Part shown: piece by piece, positions 1 through 25,814 of the stretch
Layout of the letters: every line of letters starts with the position of its first letter
Position numbering within the stretch: the stretch's first letter is position 1
DNA from: Phoronis australis
Taxonomy: Eukaryota > Phoronida > Phoronidae
Assembly (NCBI GenBank): GCA_002633005.1
Contig: NMRA01000139.1
Span: forward strand, 64,001 to 128,000
DNA length: 64,000 bases
Direction of reading: 5' to 3'
Notes under the pieces: model-generated
Databases searched by the model: none
Told to the model about the DNA's origin: nothing
Seen by the model: only the letters and a program-made list of their open reading frames with translations
Translations under genes and position numbers: made by a program

Positions 1-339
1 CTGGCAATTCAAAGCCGTGAAATAAATTCAGTACCGTTCAACTGTGGCGACAATTTTCTGGGTGTACCACCAGAAGTTTATTCTGATATTACATAATAAG
101 TTTTGTTTATTTTGAACACATTTGATTACGTTTTGAAACAGCAGTACTTGGGAATCAGTTTTGACTTGAATGGTTTTCTGGAAAATGTTTTTCATGAATT
201 TTGTTTGAAGTGAAAAGCAGATGTGTTATGCCAGTGGTGGGACAGTGCACGAAAGAGTACGGGAAACTTCTGAATGAAAAGAAAAGGTAGATCATGTATC
301 GACCATGTTTTTTATTGACGTCTATAACTCCAAAATAGG

Positions 340-1540
340 AAAATGAAAACGTTCCCACATTTGTAACATTTGTTGATATGAAGAAGGCATTTGACCGTGT
401 AGATAGGGATTCATTACGTTATAAACTTCTATTAAATAATATTGATGGTCATATCTATAACGCCATAAAAGCTATTTATTCCGATCCTGTAGCTCGTGTT
501 CAGATCTCTAGAAATTGTTCCACCGACTGGTTCCCTACAAGTTTTGGTGTACGCCAAGGTGATACGCTATCTCCGACTCTATTTAGTCTTTTCATTAATG
601 ACTTTGCTGATGAACTGAATCGGTTTAACCGTGGTTACCGTATCTCTATAGGAAATAATGTAATTAGCTCCTTGTTGTATGCAGACGACATTGCCTTACC
701 CTCGTCACGTGAACATGACATGCAGGCCATGTTGGATCTTTTGCACACTTTGTGTAAACAATGGAGGATGTGACTGAATTTGAGTAAAACTGAAGTTATG
801 CAATTTCGAAAGCCCCGGGTGACGAAGACCAACTTTGTCTTCAATTATACGAATAACCCGCTCACTATTATAAGTCAGTATAAATGTTCAGGTGTCGTTT
901 TTGATTAAAATTTGCAATTCAAATAAGCTGCTGCCGCGCTAGTAGCATCTGGTGGTGCTATGGTCTCTACATTCAACTGCATGCGTGATGTTGTGTTCAG
1001 GACATTCACCACATTATATGATACGTGTGTTACTCCGATACTTGATTATTGCGCTGGTGTTTGGGGGACAGCGCTTGTTTCCTTAGTGTGATTCAATCCA
1101 AAATCAGGCCATTCGATACTTTCTTGGGCTCACAAATTTACTCAAATCGCCGCAATGAATGGAGATACTGAGGGGGTGGATACCTAGTATAGTTCGCCGG
1201 AAATTGTGTATATTACGGCTCCGGGATAGACTTCTTTGCATGTCTGATAATCGTCTCACAAAGCAAGTATTTTACTGGGACCTCACGTACAGAAATGGCA
1301 ATTGGTCCGAAAGTGTTTTTCAAATTTTTACTGAGGTTGGTCAGATTGAAGCATTACATCAAAGGTCAGCTTGTGATCTGGAAAATGCCAAAATGAAACT
1401 GGTGGATCTTCCGGAGTCTGAATGGAAGGATGAAATTTTTAGCAAACCCAAGCTTAGAGCTTATAAATTTTTAAAACTAGTTATCAAACAGAAATTTTCA
1501 TATATAAGATTATTTTTCGTTCTGTGTTAGTTTTGATTAG
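340..1540 (+). pseudogene. Degenerate LINE reverse transcriptase fragment
   Basis: Decayed open frame of a non-LTR retrotransposon. The best stretch, 361-773, reads as the palm of a reverse transcriptase: a FVDMKKAFDRVDRD block, then GVRQGDTLSPTLFSLFIND, then the catalytic YADD box near 678-690. It is interrupted by stops at about 771, 905 and 926, and the frame shifts before the C-terminal piece at 1159-1530. The sequence therefore looks like an old 5'-truncated copy, not an active element. It lies upstream of the gene starting at 2246 and points the same way. The family is a LINE of the jockey/CR1/RTE kind; I cannot assign the clade by eye. Confidence 0.85.
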
Positions 1541-2245
1541 TTTTAGGTTGATCAACGTATTCCGAAACACAATCTTAAAATTTGATAAGCCCGTTTGCAA
1601 ACGTATTATTTAATCCGTGAAACCCAGTAACCTGAGCATCGTTTATTGGAATATGAATAAACGTCGAGATCACTGGCAAACAGTCTTCTCAACTATGTAC
1701 AAATGCAAGCTATTCGTCCAGCACTGAAACTGCTGCCTAAGTGCAAACAATCGTTAAAAACGTCTACAAGGATCTCATCCATTGTTTTTGTGAAGTAGCA
1801 GGTTAGGGTAGCTATGTTCCCTAACGTCTCACGCCCATTTTCACGAAAGAAGTCGCTCTAGTCGGTTGGCGACTAGTCTTAAAAATAAGCAGAGACCGTA
1901 GAGAGGGAGACGTTTCACCTAGCGAAATCCTATTGTTAGCGTCTTTGAGATAATACACGCATTGTTGGCTTACGTAGTAAATGTCTCACGCCCTCTCGTA
2001 AAGGCTAAACGCGAGACTATCACGTGGTCTAAACTGTTAGCGCTGTCTGGTGTTGACTTTCAAATTTAGCAGACGACACAGAACTTTTTCGATCCAGTTC
2101 GACTATGAGTAGTTTTGAGTGTGGTTGCCATATTCACCAACAAGTCGCAGATTCGCGTAAACTGCATTCAACATTTACGGCTCTTGACGGCGTAGTCTAA
2201 AACCTCACGCCCAGTTCGAGACGCGCCACGTTTCAACTTCAAGTC
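1541..2245 (+). promoter_or_regulatory. Upstream region of the 2246 gene, with three CTCACGCCC boxes
   Basis: No gene is seen here. Between the LINE remnant and the start codon at 2246 the motif CTCACGCCC occurs three times on the + strand, at about 1828-1836, 1985-1993 and 2204-2212. Its reverse complement, GGGCGTGAG, resembles the GC/CACCC-type sites bound by KLF/SP factors. No TATA box is obvious. Calling it a promoter is inference from position and motif repetition. Confidence 0.35.
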
Positions 2246-5200
2246 ATGTCGGACACTACAACAACGCCGCCCATCAGCATGGATAAGAATATATCAAAAC
2301 AGATGTGTAAGCTGCTGTCGTTAGGTAAGTTTGTAGTAAAAGTCGGGGCCGGGATAAGACCTTATCTGATCCAAATCGCCGTCTTTTCTAACACTGATAT
2401 TTTGAAAACTGCATCGGTGCAGTTCGGACACCGGGCCCGCGTATGTGGCCGCGGGAGAGGTGCACAAATGCGTATGCATGTTTGCAAACTGTTGAGATCC
2501 TTCAGTTACTAACCAGCCAAAAAGCAGTTGCGTCCTGGTAACAGGAGTACTCAACAACTTTTTGACGGGGGAGCAGTTCAAATGGAAAATTAGCCGCTTA
2601 ACGACCAGTCCGGCGTGTACGGGACCAATGGCAATATCTTCCATAGAGTACATCAACCAAGCCGTTTTGAGGCCTCTGGAATGCACCAAATGACACTTGC
2701 CAAAATTCTCAACGTTTTCTAGCGGAGCCCCCGACCTCCAGAAGAGAGTACCCCTCCTGTACCCTTCACATTGCCGCAGACTTTGTCGACCATTTGACTT
2801 GCAATTAAGTTGAAAGCTGATCCTTCGATTTCAAAATGCATACATCCCCAGTCAAGCCAATTTACTAATGCGTTTTCTAGAAATACGTTGCTTTCCAAAA
2901 TTGGTTTTTGTCTCCTGATATAGAGTACAGCTTAACTGATATTTACACTAGACAACAAATTATGTTCTCCCACACAAATTCTTGTTACCTCCTTATGTTA
3001 AAACCTTTAAATATTGCTATAGTCATAGAAGTGTTGACAAAAAAATTGAAAGAGATGAACTTAGTAAGTGATGACAAGTGTGCATCTTGTGGAACTGTTG
3101 ACTCAGAGACATTTAACCATGTGTTTGTGTTATGTGGTTCTGTGAAAACTTTGTAGTGTGAAATTCAGAATCTTTCAATTTACGTAACTGCACAACACGG
3201 TTTAATCTTAAATAAAATGTTATTTTGGCAACATATTTTGGATGTAATTTTAAAGATATCAATCATATTAACTATTTGCCAGTATTTCATCCATAAATGT
3301 TCTAGAGACCAGATTATTCCTAGATATTCACAATTTCAATGTTTCTTATATAATTATTGTAAAGTAAAAAACCCCGTAAAACTGCCTTTTGGGAAACCCT
3401 CAATACTCATTTAGATTAGACCAACCGTGAAGTTCTATTATTTAGATACGTGCGTATGTGTGTGTGCGCCTGTGTTTCATTTGCATATATCTCATTGTTG
3501 TACATCTTAGTGTATTTAGAAATAAAATGTTAATATGAAAAAAAGTTACGAATGAATATGGAAATTGCCCTTGCAAAATAATAAAAGTTTGAACTTCACA
3601 TTAATTTGTTTGCTTGGGACTTTTTCAGAATATAATGTGGAAAAGCCTGACTTGCTACCTTTTATCGCCATGCTGAACATAATCCACCAAGAGTACGCAG
3701 TGACTAAGCCAGAAGTGTTCCATTTGCTAATAGCTGTACTCCACGATTTCAACCCTTATTTAGGCAAAGAACACAGGCAGAGGGTAATATTGTCATTATC
3801 TTAGCTACCATATTCTTAAGGCACTTTTTGAAACCTGAAGTAAAATCAAGTTTTCAAAAGCTTTTTATAGGTTGAAAACGTCAAACTTAAAGCAAACAGG
3901 TACAAAGTGTTTCTGTACTTGTTTGGCATTCTGAAAGCTGGAAAACCCATAGCTTGGGTATGAAATTGAAACTCTGAACGTGTTCATCAAGTTTTCCAAC
4001 TATACGTGTCCATGTTCAAACTAATAAATTGTTTTTGAAACTGAACATTCATTTGATTGCATGTTCATATGAACTATTGACAATAACGGACTAATTCTTG
4101 CCCTCTTGTCTCTCTTTTCCAGACCATTAAATACATTGAACTCCTCCTTGAAAGTCAGCCTGTGCTATGCGAGTACCTCACTTCCATTCTGCCCGAGCAC
4201 ACAGTCCACAACACACTGTCGGGCATGTTTGGTACTCTTCCCATTTACAAGATCTCACCACAAGTTAAAATGCAGTCATCAAGGTAAAACTCACCAAAGA
4301 AATAACAATTTTCACTTAATATCCTTCTAGCAGAATTTATTTACAAAAGAATTGAAAACTGAAATTTTCTCAACAAAAACATTTAGTGAAATATGACAGA
4401 ATTCATGTCAATAAATTTCCACCTAGAGTTAATTTCTGTGCTCTAGGTCCTGTCTGGGTAATCAGCATCACATTTTTGGTGTTAAGAGTGGGAGACAAAA
4501 TTCATCTATGTATGGCTGTTCATAGGCAAGAATGTGTTTGTTGTTTGCACCAAAAAGTGCAAATGGTGTCCTTTAGGCCCCGTCACACCAAACTTGTTCT
4601 CAGAACCTCCGAAAACCTTATGTTGTGGAAACAGCATATAAATAAAGCAAAAGGTTCAATAATCAAACGGAATGCTTTTTAAGAAGATTATGCTACTTGC
4701 TCCCCACCACCATATAATTTGATACCTATGGGTGTTACACCGCTATTTGCAGACCAACTGATTGTCTGGATATGACGTGTTCCCAAACTGATGGTCTGCC
4801 CATCAGTCATCATAGTCCAGTGTTACCTTCAGCTGGAACCATGGCCAACAATCACTCATATCCACCTTGTTTACCTGGAATGTCACAAGGTTACAAGGTT
4901 GTGACCCCTGTTTACTGCTCACCATGGTTCACAGTTTCCTCAGCAACATCTGGTGGAACAATAGCTCAGTCAACAGGTAAAACTTTCATATGACTTTTTG
5001 TTAGGCATTGTGTAAAGATTTGCCAAACATGTGGTTTGCAAATAGTTTCGAGTCCTAAGAGATTTTGTGTTTATTTTTTCTTGGTTTCTTACCTATTTGA
5101 TGAATTATCAAGTTGAAATGAATCACTAGAATCTGCATACACTAGTAAAATAGCAATTATTTTTGTAGAATGTGCTAATTGAACTGAAAACTGTTTGTAA

Positions 5201-8200
5201 AACTCACTTTGTTTTAACTGAGAAATTCTTGACTGGAGCAAGTTGAGCCTCTTTTTTGTGAAAGAGAAATTTCTGACAAAGTCTTTTGGGATATGCACTT
5301 CATAATTTCACTGCTATCACAAAAATGCAATTTGTGTTGGAACCGATCAGGTCCAAAGGAGTGTACTTGTCCCACGACTGGGCTGGTGTGGCCCAACCCC
5401 TTCAACCCACAACTATCCATATTTAAATGCAAGAAGTGGCTTGTAGTTTGACCAACGCTCTATTCTTGCAGTATCATGTCATGATTAGCATTTTCAGCCT
5501 CATGAATTAATATGTGACTAGTGTGTTTGTGCTCACACGTGCCTGTATTCCCATTAAATTTGGACACTACACTGAAGTCTTGATATAGTAAAACTTACCA
5601 CGAGCAACATTTCGTAACAATAAAAAACTTACGGAGAACTGCGAGTTCACAAATGAGCAAACGTGACGCCTACTTTAAATCCTGAAACAGTTCCTTCCAA
5701 GGTTAAAAGAAATGCCGCGTGGCTTCTAGGGTCCACTGCAGATATCAGCAAATATTGTATCATAAAGAAGCACGTTGTTCAAAAAAATATACAAAAAGTT
5801 TTTATGGAAACAAAGCATTTTGCAATAAATATCAAGAACAATGTGAAGCATTGTTATGCGTCCACCATGTTCATGGCATGGAGTGCATGTGCAAACTTAA
5901 GAATAATTATTTTTAACACTCCTGCTTAATGAGTCCACTCCAATTTAACTCAAAATTGTCTGTAGGAGACCCAAAGCAAGTCGGCAGAGCTCTCAATTGG
6001 CACACATCTGCAGGCATAAGCAATCATAAAAATTCCTACTGGTGGGGACACAGTGGTGATTGGATTCATCCGAAAATTTGTTTGTGCTATCCCATCCATA
6101 ATAGGAACAATAAGTTTCACAAACATGTCAACGTGTTTTTTAGATACAGCAGTTAAGAAATTGAAGTTTTGCTTCCTAATCTCTCTGACGAAAACTTCCT
6201 ATTATTTTGAACTCACAGTGACATACACTCTACGTGATTTTTGACAAGTGGAACCAGTGCTCCATCTTGCTTTTTGTGCTAGATATGGCCAATTTCTGAA
6301 CATACTTCAGGGTCAAACTAGCCCCGGTCTCCCCTCCTCCAGTATTTGAGAATTTCAAAAATAAGTTTGCATTCAGTTACAAGATGTTATATTGAGCCAC
6401 AGATTTATGATTTTTAAAGCTGCATTTTAAACTGTTTAGCTGACTGAAAAAAGAAAATCGAATTACACCTTTTACCCGTAAAATTGGTTTAATAATATTC
6501 CTTGCTGTGATAGGATTCAATTTCCATTATCAATAAGAGCATGGAATCCATCATGAACTCAGGAAACTGGAGGACGTAAACAAGTGTAAACAAATAAAAA
6601 CCCTAGTAATTCCAAATATAAACCAATCGTTATTTGATAGTGAAATAAACAAATAATAAAAACTATGTCTTGTTTCATGAGGGTAACAGTGAAATATTAC
6701 CATACTCATTAACATAAAAATAGTTATGCAAAATGAGACTTTGGAGAGATTGATGGTAGCTGGTTCTCTGACGGTTTCCGGTGCACTGGAGGACCCGGGG
6801 TTGTTTACATCATTATGCAGATCCACAATTTAAAGGGACTATGCATCTTTAACAACAGCTTATTTTGCTGATATTAGCCTGTATATTTTAGGCCAGAGAA
6901 TGTTCCCTAGTGTACGAATGACGACAGCATTTTGCTCACCGGTGTCGTCAGAACACAGTTATGGCAATGCGGGTCAGCGAAAGGTAAGCCTTGATAAAAT
7001 CATTCATCACTTTGCCTGCTACTATAATGTGTATTAAATTGAACAACGCGATGTCAGCAAAATTATTTTAAAGTTGTCTGCCGTGCATTTAAATTAAGAC
7101 GTTACTGTTTTGTGATTTGAACTATTTGGAATGAAAGCATTGTGTCACTTGGATTCGTTATACAGGTGTCTGCCTTCAGTTTATATGATTCACTATCAGC
7201 TGAGACAACCACACACCCTAGCTTGGACCGATTCAAGAACTCTTCCAGTTTCCCTTACACTCAACAGGTAATGTTCCAGTGTTCTTAATAATGGAAATCT
7301 ATATATTCAGAGCATCAAACGTTATTTGTAGGCCTACTCAGTGTTAAATGTTGTAACTGAATTAACACTCTAGAGACAAGACTACTCATTTACTGGATGA
7401 GAGAATGTATTTCTGTGTTTCAGTATCGCCTCCTCCTTTTGTAAAGGACATACAACAACTTATACCACAATATTAGCCTCGAATGGCAGATACAACCGTG
7501 TAATTACCCATAAAGTTATCTCACTAGTGAAATAGTGAGATAACATTTTGGCGGGAAACCGAGGCCGGATTCGAACCCGGGCCTCAAGAGTTTCGAGTCG
7601 CCGACTTTACCACTACACCACTCAGCAGCTGACGTCATCGAACGTGAAAATAGAATACTTAAACGAGCACACGCAACAATCGCATGTTCAGCAAAGGACA
7701 TTGCACTGACATTTATACGCTATGAAAAATAAGATGCATAATTTCCATAAAAACAATATTTTAATTCAGTGAAATTTTTCTCTCGAGTTCTCCCACTTGT
7801 AAATCACCGATCTCCAATTTGAATGCGGGTATCGTGTCGTCGGGATCCTTTGACTTGAGCATTATAGTCAGTTACCAGTGGTAACTTACTTTAGCAGACG
7901 ATATTTTCCCGGTCGAAGCTTAGCGTGATAAAATGTGTAGTAAGCTATAATAGTTGCTAAACCTTAATTTATAGATTCACTTTATTTCTATTTTGTTTAA
8001 ATTTTCAATTGCTTTTGAGTATAAGCATTATTTGACAAAAATAGCTCAGCTTTTCTTTCAGGCCTCTGACATAGAAAGTTGTTACAAAGCCGAGGCGGTA
8101 AAGGTAGATCGATTCATTGCAATGTTTCTCGTTCAGTATGTGGTATAAATAGATTATTACATGTTCTCAGTCGTTATCCCCCTTAATTAGAACCCGCGTG

Positions 8201-9280
8201 GATTGTGTATTATTATCACCCTCGGGCGATAATTTTCCAAAATCCACTCGGGCTCTAGAAAACGGGGGATAATGACTTCGCCATGTAATAATCTATATTT
8301 ATCATCTCAATAAGCACGGAAATGAACAGTGCACCCGTCAGATTAAAAACTTAACATACATATCAAATTTCCTGCAGTAGAAACTGAGAGGGTTTCACTC
8401 AATATTCGTCATTGCCCAGCTGATACTCGGTTAGACAACAATTCACCTGAAGTAGTTCTTTTACTAGTTGCCTCACACTTCCATATCTCCTAAAGTCTTG
8501 TAAAACATCTTGTCCATAATACCCTTAATACAACATGAAAATGTTGTTTTCTAGATTGTACTTCCTGGAGTAAAAGGCCAAAGCTTGTATTTCAATTCAT
8601 CTTCTGCTATCTTGCCAAGTGCAACAATGGTCAATACTATTGGTAGAAGCGACAATAATAAGCCATCTCAAGAATGCCTCAATGAGAAAGTACAGAAAAT
8701 CACCGGCTCCAACCAATTACCAGAAGCTGCCAAGAATGCCTTTGAAAGCAAGGACTGTGCAAACAACGAAATTCGAAACATTTACAGCAGGCTGTTTGGA
8801 ACGTCAGTCAACATGCCAAGCCCAGTTTCAAGAAATGAGAATTCAAAGATACCAAACGTTTACCCATTTGGAAGACTGACACCAACAAATCTCAGTGTGT
8901 CTTGTCCTACTATTTCCATTGAAAATGAAATTGGACCCAATTCTCATTTAAGAAATCATTTCAATATTTCAAGGTATGGAGTAAACAGCACCAAAAATGC
9001 TTATCCCTCCAGTGAGGCCTTTGACTCAAATAATGTCGAAGGTCCATCCACAGCCAGTGAAAGTCAGAAGCCCAAACGATCTTCTGATAGCATGGATGTT
9101 CTTGCACACAGCTTAAATTTGAAAGTGGCAAAAAGGGATACTTACAATTTGTCTGATTCCCGAGAGTCGGGAGATTCTGATAAGACTATGGCACACACCT
9201 TGCCAGGTGAGCGACAGCAGTCTACAATCACATGGTCGACCAAGAAAGATAAGCATAGACGGAAGAAAAAGAGACATTAA
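2246..9280 (+). CDS. Unrecognised 512-residue protein, seven exons
   Basis: Coding exons are 2246-2324, 3629-3783, 4123-4283, 4753-4976, 6892-6983, 7166-7267 and 8555-9280 (stop TAA). All six introns are GT-AG and every phase joins exactly; the total is 1539 nt. I do not recognise the product. Residues 1-27 are a polar leader. Residues 27-132 (KPDLLPFIAMLNIIHQEYAV, then LLIAVLHDFNPYLGKEHRQR) look like a compact all-helical domain. From about 133 onward the sequence is Ser/Thr/Asn/Pro-rich and probably disordered, with a PVYCSPWF segment in exon 4. The last residues are a dense Lys/Arg/His cluster (KKDKHRRKKKRH) that suggests nuclear localisation or nucleic-acid binding. No signal peptide or membrane segment is seen. 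The start is the first ATG of an exon that ends in a good donor (TTAG/GTAAGT). The gene is convergent with the ZnT5 gene. Structure is well supported; function is unknown. Confidence 0.8.
2890..3545 (+). mobile_element. 3' end of a second LINE, inside intron 1
   Basis: Intron 1 of the preceding gene contains a LINE-like C-terminal tail. The stretch at 2908-3156 includes CASCGTVDSETFNHVFVLC, a CxxC-H-C arrangement like the zinc-binding end of LINE reverse transcriptases. It is followed, after a stop, by a Lys/Phe-rich stretch to 3414. It ends in an AT-rich segment with AAATAAAATG and a short A-run near 3538-3544, as in a poly(A)-tailed insertion. It is probably a 5'-truncated copy. The rest of the intron shows nothing. 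Confidence 0.6.
7515..7640 (-). repeat. tRNA-derived SINE with an adjacent 12-bp palindrome
   Basis: On the minus strand, 7640-7555 has an A-box-like TGGTGTAGTGGTAAAGTC followed at the usual distance by a perfect B box, GGGTTCGAATCC, so it is tRNA-derived. The arm pairing is irregular (GAGGCC/GGCCTC around the B box) and no clean acceptor stem forms, so a working tRNA is unlikely. Directly beyond it lies a perfect inverted repeat, GTTATCTCACTA / TAGTGAGATAAC (7515-7526 and 7533-7544), around a 6-nt loop. It sits in intron 6 of the 2246-9280 gene. Confidence 0.6.
8143..8302. repeat. Hairpin MITE
   Basis: A roughly 160-bp imperfect palindrome. The left arm, from TATAAATAGATTATTACATG through CGTTATCCCCC and AACCCG.GTGGATT, is mirrored by the right arm ending CATGTAATAATCTATATTTA. 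The centre holds TTATCACCCTCGGGCGATAA. It is a typical non-autonomous foldback element in the last intron of the 2246-9280 gene. No target duplication was identified. Confidence 0.7.
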
Positions 9281-9376
9281 TTCAAGGATGAAATGTGAAA
9301 TTTATTTTTAGTTGTTGAAATTACTGCATTTCAGTTGCAATCTTTAAAAGATGTTCAATTTGTTGTTTTAGCTGAA

Positions 9377-9382
9377 AATAAA
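9377..9382 (+). terminator. Polyadenylation signal of the 2246-9280 gene
   Basis: AATAAA lies 97 nt after the stop codon at 9278-9280. It is the first canonical signal on this strand and marks the likely 3' end. Confidence 0.65.
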
Positions 9383-9496
9383 ATGTTGCCTTCTTGAACA
9401 CACTGATTTACATTGTTGAAACACAAGGCTACAAAATGTGCAAATTTGATAGCAACATTGATCAATTACAACAGCCTTTTTGTCTTTCATGACAAA

Positions 9497-9502
9497 TTTA
9501 TT
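9497..9502 (-). terminator. Candidate polyadenylation signal of ZnT5
   Basis: TTTATT on the + strand reads AATAAA on the minus strand, about 400 nt beyond the ZnT5 stop at 9906. If it is used, the 3' ends of the two convergent genes lie within about 120 bp of each other. Confidence 0.45.
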
Positions 9503-9905
9503 TACACAAAACATTTGGCATTGTTGCCTTTAAGTGATTTTTCATTCATACACTTATTTGCACATAGCCGAGTCATTTAAAACCGCAAAGTTCTCAGTGA
9601 TAATGAAAATACTACACAGGCTACATCGCATCTCTCTGCATAAGTTGTCGCATTACCTGTTTCGGCTTACATACCCGTTCAAGTGCATACTTGCTCATAA
9701 GATGTCCTCGGATACGCCATCGTTTTGATGATGGTCCCTAAGGGGAATCCACTACATCAAATAAAAATGTAAAGACTGATCCTCAACAGGTCTTCCACTT
9801 TTCAATCTTTGCCGTCTTATAATCCACCTTTACCAACGTTTGTCGCAAACAAACAAGACTCACTTGCACATAAGTTACATTGTAAATCTTCAAAATAATG
9901 TACTT

Positions 9906-23568
<13,663 letters not shown>

Positions 23569-23959
23569 GGTCTAACTGATCACTTAGGGTGGTGCTTACA
23601 TCTGAAATGAACAAAGAATGTCACTTAAGGTCATGTAGAACCCAAGAAGAATATCCAAACTTTGCAAACTTTGGAACACCATATCTCGGAAACAGGCTCA
23701 TATGAAACTTTCAGCTGCTATGCTTTATGCATAGTTCTCCAATACTTTGACAGGAATTGTGCTTGTATTGTTCCACTTGTGAAGGCGCGGCTATCAAAAA
23801 ATAGGATTTTATATGATTTTTGAGAAAAAACCCTAAGTTGCATGCAATAACCTAAAAACTGTTACAGCATTTTTGAGACTGACTACATGTCAAACATTTA
23901 CATCAATCAAAATTCGATAGTGTTGGTGGTAATGTTGTTTTGCTGTGAATGTACCTTCG

Positions 23960-24140
23960 TTTTCTGCTAAATTTCATTAAGAAGACATGGTCATGTGACC
24001 CTATTAATGACAGATTGGCATTTAGCTAAACATCTACAAAGCTATAGGATTTCTGAAAACAGAAATTTTGTAGAATTGGATTTTTGATGTTATACCAATC
24101 TGTCACTAATTAGGTCACATCGCTTTTTTAGGAACATTTA
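23960..24140. repeat. Foldback repeat upstream of ZnT5 exon 1
   Basis: The arm GTGACCCTATTAATGACAGA near 23995 is mirrored by TCTGTCACTAATTAGGTCAC near 24100. Part of the left arm (AAGACATGGT, then AATTAATGACA) recurs at 19310-19360 in a ZnT5 intron, so this is a dispersed family. It probably lies in the 5' UTR intron of ZnT5. Confidence 0.55.
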
Positions 24141-24626
24141 GCAAAAAAAAGAAAAGGAACATTCACATATGATGCCATACCACCTGCCACACGCAGCATT
24201 AAAAATGGCCAGATTTTGGGAACTGAAATAGGGACTGATCGAAGAAAAAGTTTCATAACGGTATTTGTTCGAGTTGGAAGGACTTAAACACATCGACAAC
24301 CTCCTAAGGTGTTCCTCTATGCGCAAAAGGTATTTATAACAACGTGACTTTGATGGTTTAGTCGGTGCGAGGCATAATTCGCCGAAAAGCTTCCGGCGTA
24401 CAGAGCGCCTATAGCCTCTGCATCGCCTCTGGTTCGGGCCAACAGAGGCGATGGTCATTGCCTACACCGTCTCCTGACCGGTTCCAATCCAAGTTCAAGT
24501 TACAGTCGCCCTATCGCCACACGCTGACTGAGAGAAGTTCAGAACAAATCGACCTCTCATGAAAGGCAGTTATTATCCCCTGTGAACGAAACAGCCACTC
24601 AAATACATTTGTTCCACAAAACTTAC

Positions 24627-24957
24627 CTCAGACAGAAAGGGTGCAAGCTAAAAACAAAAAGGTTTCGACAGGATCTCGATGTGTCGTGTAACCGGAAGTT
24701 GTCAGGTTATGGGTGTAATTGGGCAATAGAAAAACATGGAAACGTGGAAAGTTGTCACCAGAATTAATTTTATGAAGCGATGCGTTTTTCTCGTGTGTCT
24801 TAAATGAACAGTTACACAAGTGCATAATGTCTTTTTTCTGTTTTATTAATTAGCTAATATTTGCAGCATCCGTAACTCATTATCTTTGCACACTTCGCAC
24901 TCGTGTTTCGCTGATTAAAGTTTGGTTTTCTTTCTGCTATCTGTACAGTATTTGATG
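24627..24957. promoter_or_regulatory. Candidate bidirectional promoter region, ZnT5 / IPO11
   Basis: On the minus strand a strong donor at 24627/24626 would end a non-coding ZnT5 exon. On the plus strand another strong donor, GATG/GTAAGTAT at 24957/24958, would end a non-coding exon that could splice to the IPO11 acceptor at 35608-35609. Between them lies ACCGGAAGTT (24691-24700), an ETS/GABP-type site common in housekeeping promoters, and no TATA box. Both exons and their pairing are inferred; only the splice-like sites and motif are seen. Confidence 0.4.
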
Positions 24958-25814
24958 GTAAGTATTAATTTGACTAGTGTCAGAAGCTTTGAACACGCAC
25001 AAATGCCAGTCGCAGTTTTGGGGAACAGGCGGGCCCTGTGTTACCAGTTACTGTCACCGGCTGTGTCGGACTCGGGTTCACCTGAGTCTTGAGAAGACTT
25101 GGTGAGAATCCTGAGATGACCTAACGACGTCCTAAGCTTAGCCTAAGCCTTAGGCTAAGACTAAGTTCTAACAACCAATTACACTTGGTTTCCATCATTA
25201 TTTAGTTGAGTTTAGACAACTTGTTATCTTTGCTATCACAACACGTATTCTTGTAACTGTAGGGGTCCCTACGGCTACACTGACACTGTAGCCTACAGTA
25301 ATAAATCATTTGTCATTTAGTAGTTCAGCTCATGAGCCCTGGTGGGCACTAGTCGAATATGATGGACCCTAACTTATTCTAAATAAGTCCACTAAATGTG
25401 GTCTGCATGTATGATTTTGGAATGGTTTCATGCCTCAGACATCTGGCTATCCGCACATACCCTTGTCATGGTCCATTACTCTGTTTTAAAACTACGCACT
25501 TCCGAAGTTGGTCCACTTTAGCCACACGGATTATTGAATCGGCAGCCATTTCATGGAACTCACTATACCTACCACCATCTATCAGTGATCTGCTGCAACA
25601 CGAGCTGATTCCTTTTGCATCAGTTAATGGTCATTGGGTAACTGTCGTCAACTATTAACTTCATCGTTATTATTCATCATTATGTCTGCTCTCGTCATCA
25701 CCGTCATCATCACTCTTACCATCGTATCTGTCATCGTCATGTGTGGTCATCATCAGTGTCCAAGTGACTTGTACTGAAGTCTCGTTTGTCAAATGAGTGA
25801 ACATTACGTGCGTA

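Noticed and set aside
7555-7635. A functional tRNA gene on the minus strand
   Set aside because: A and B boxes are good, but the acceptor and T stems do not pair correctly, so a SINE is more likely.
24138-24458. 106-codon minus-strand frame upstream of ZnT5
   Set aside because: No family resemblance; it runs into a foldback repeat and lies in the presumed 5' intron.
25398-25658. 86-codon frame that might be a host gene
   Set aside because: It lies in the left inverted arm of the transposon, and the matching right arm has the same sequence with disrupted frames.
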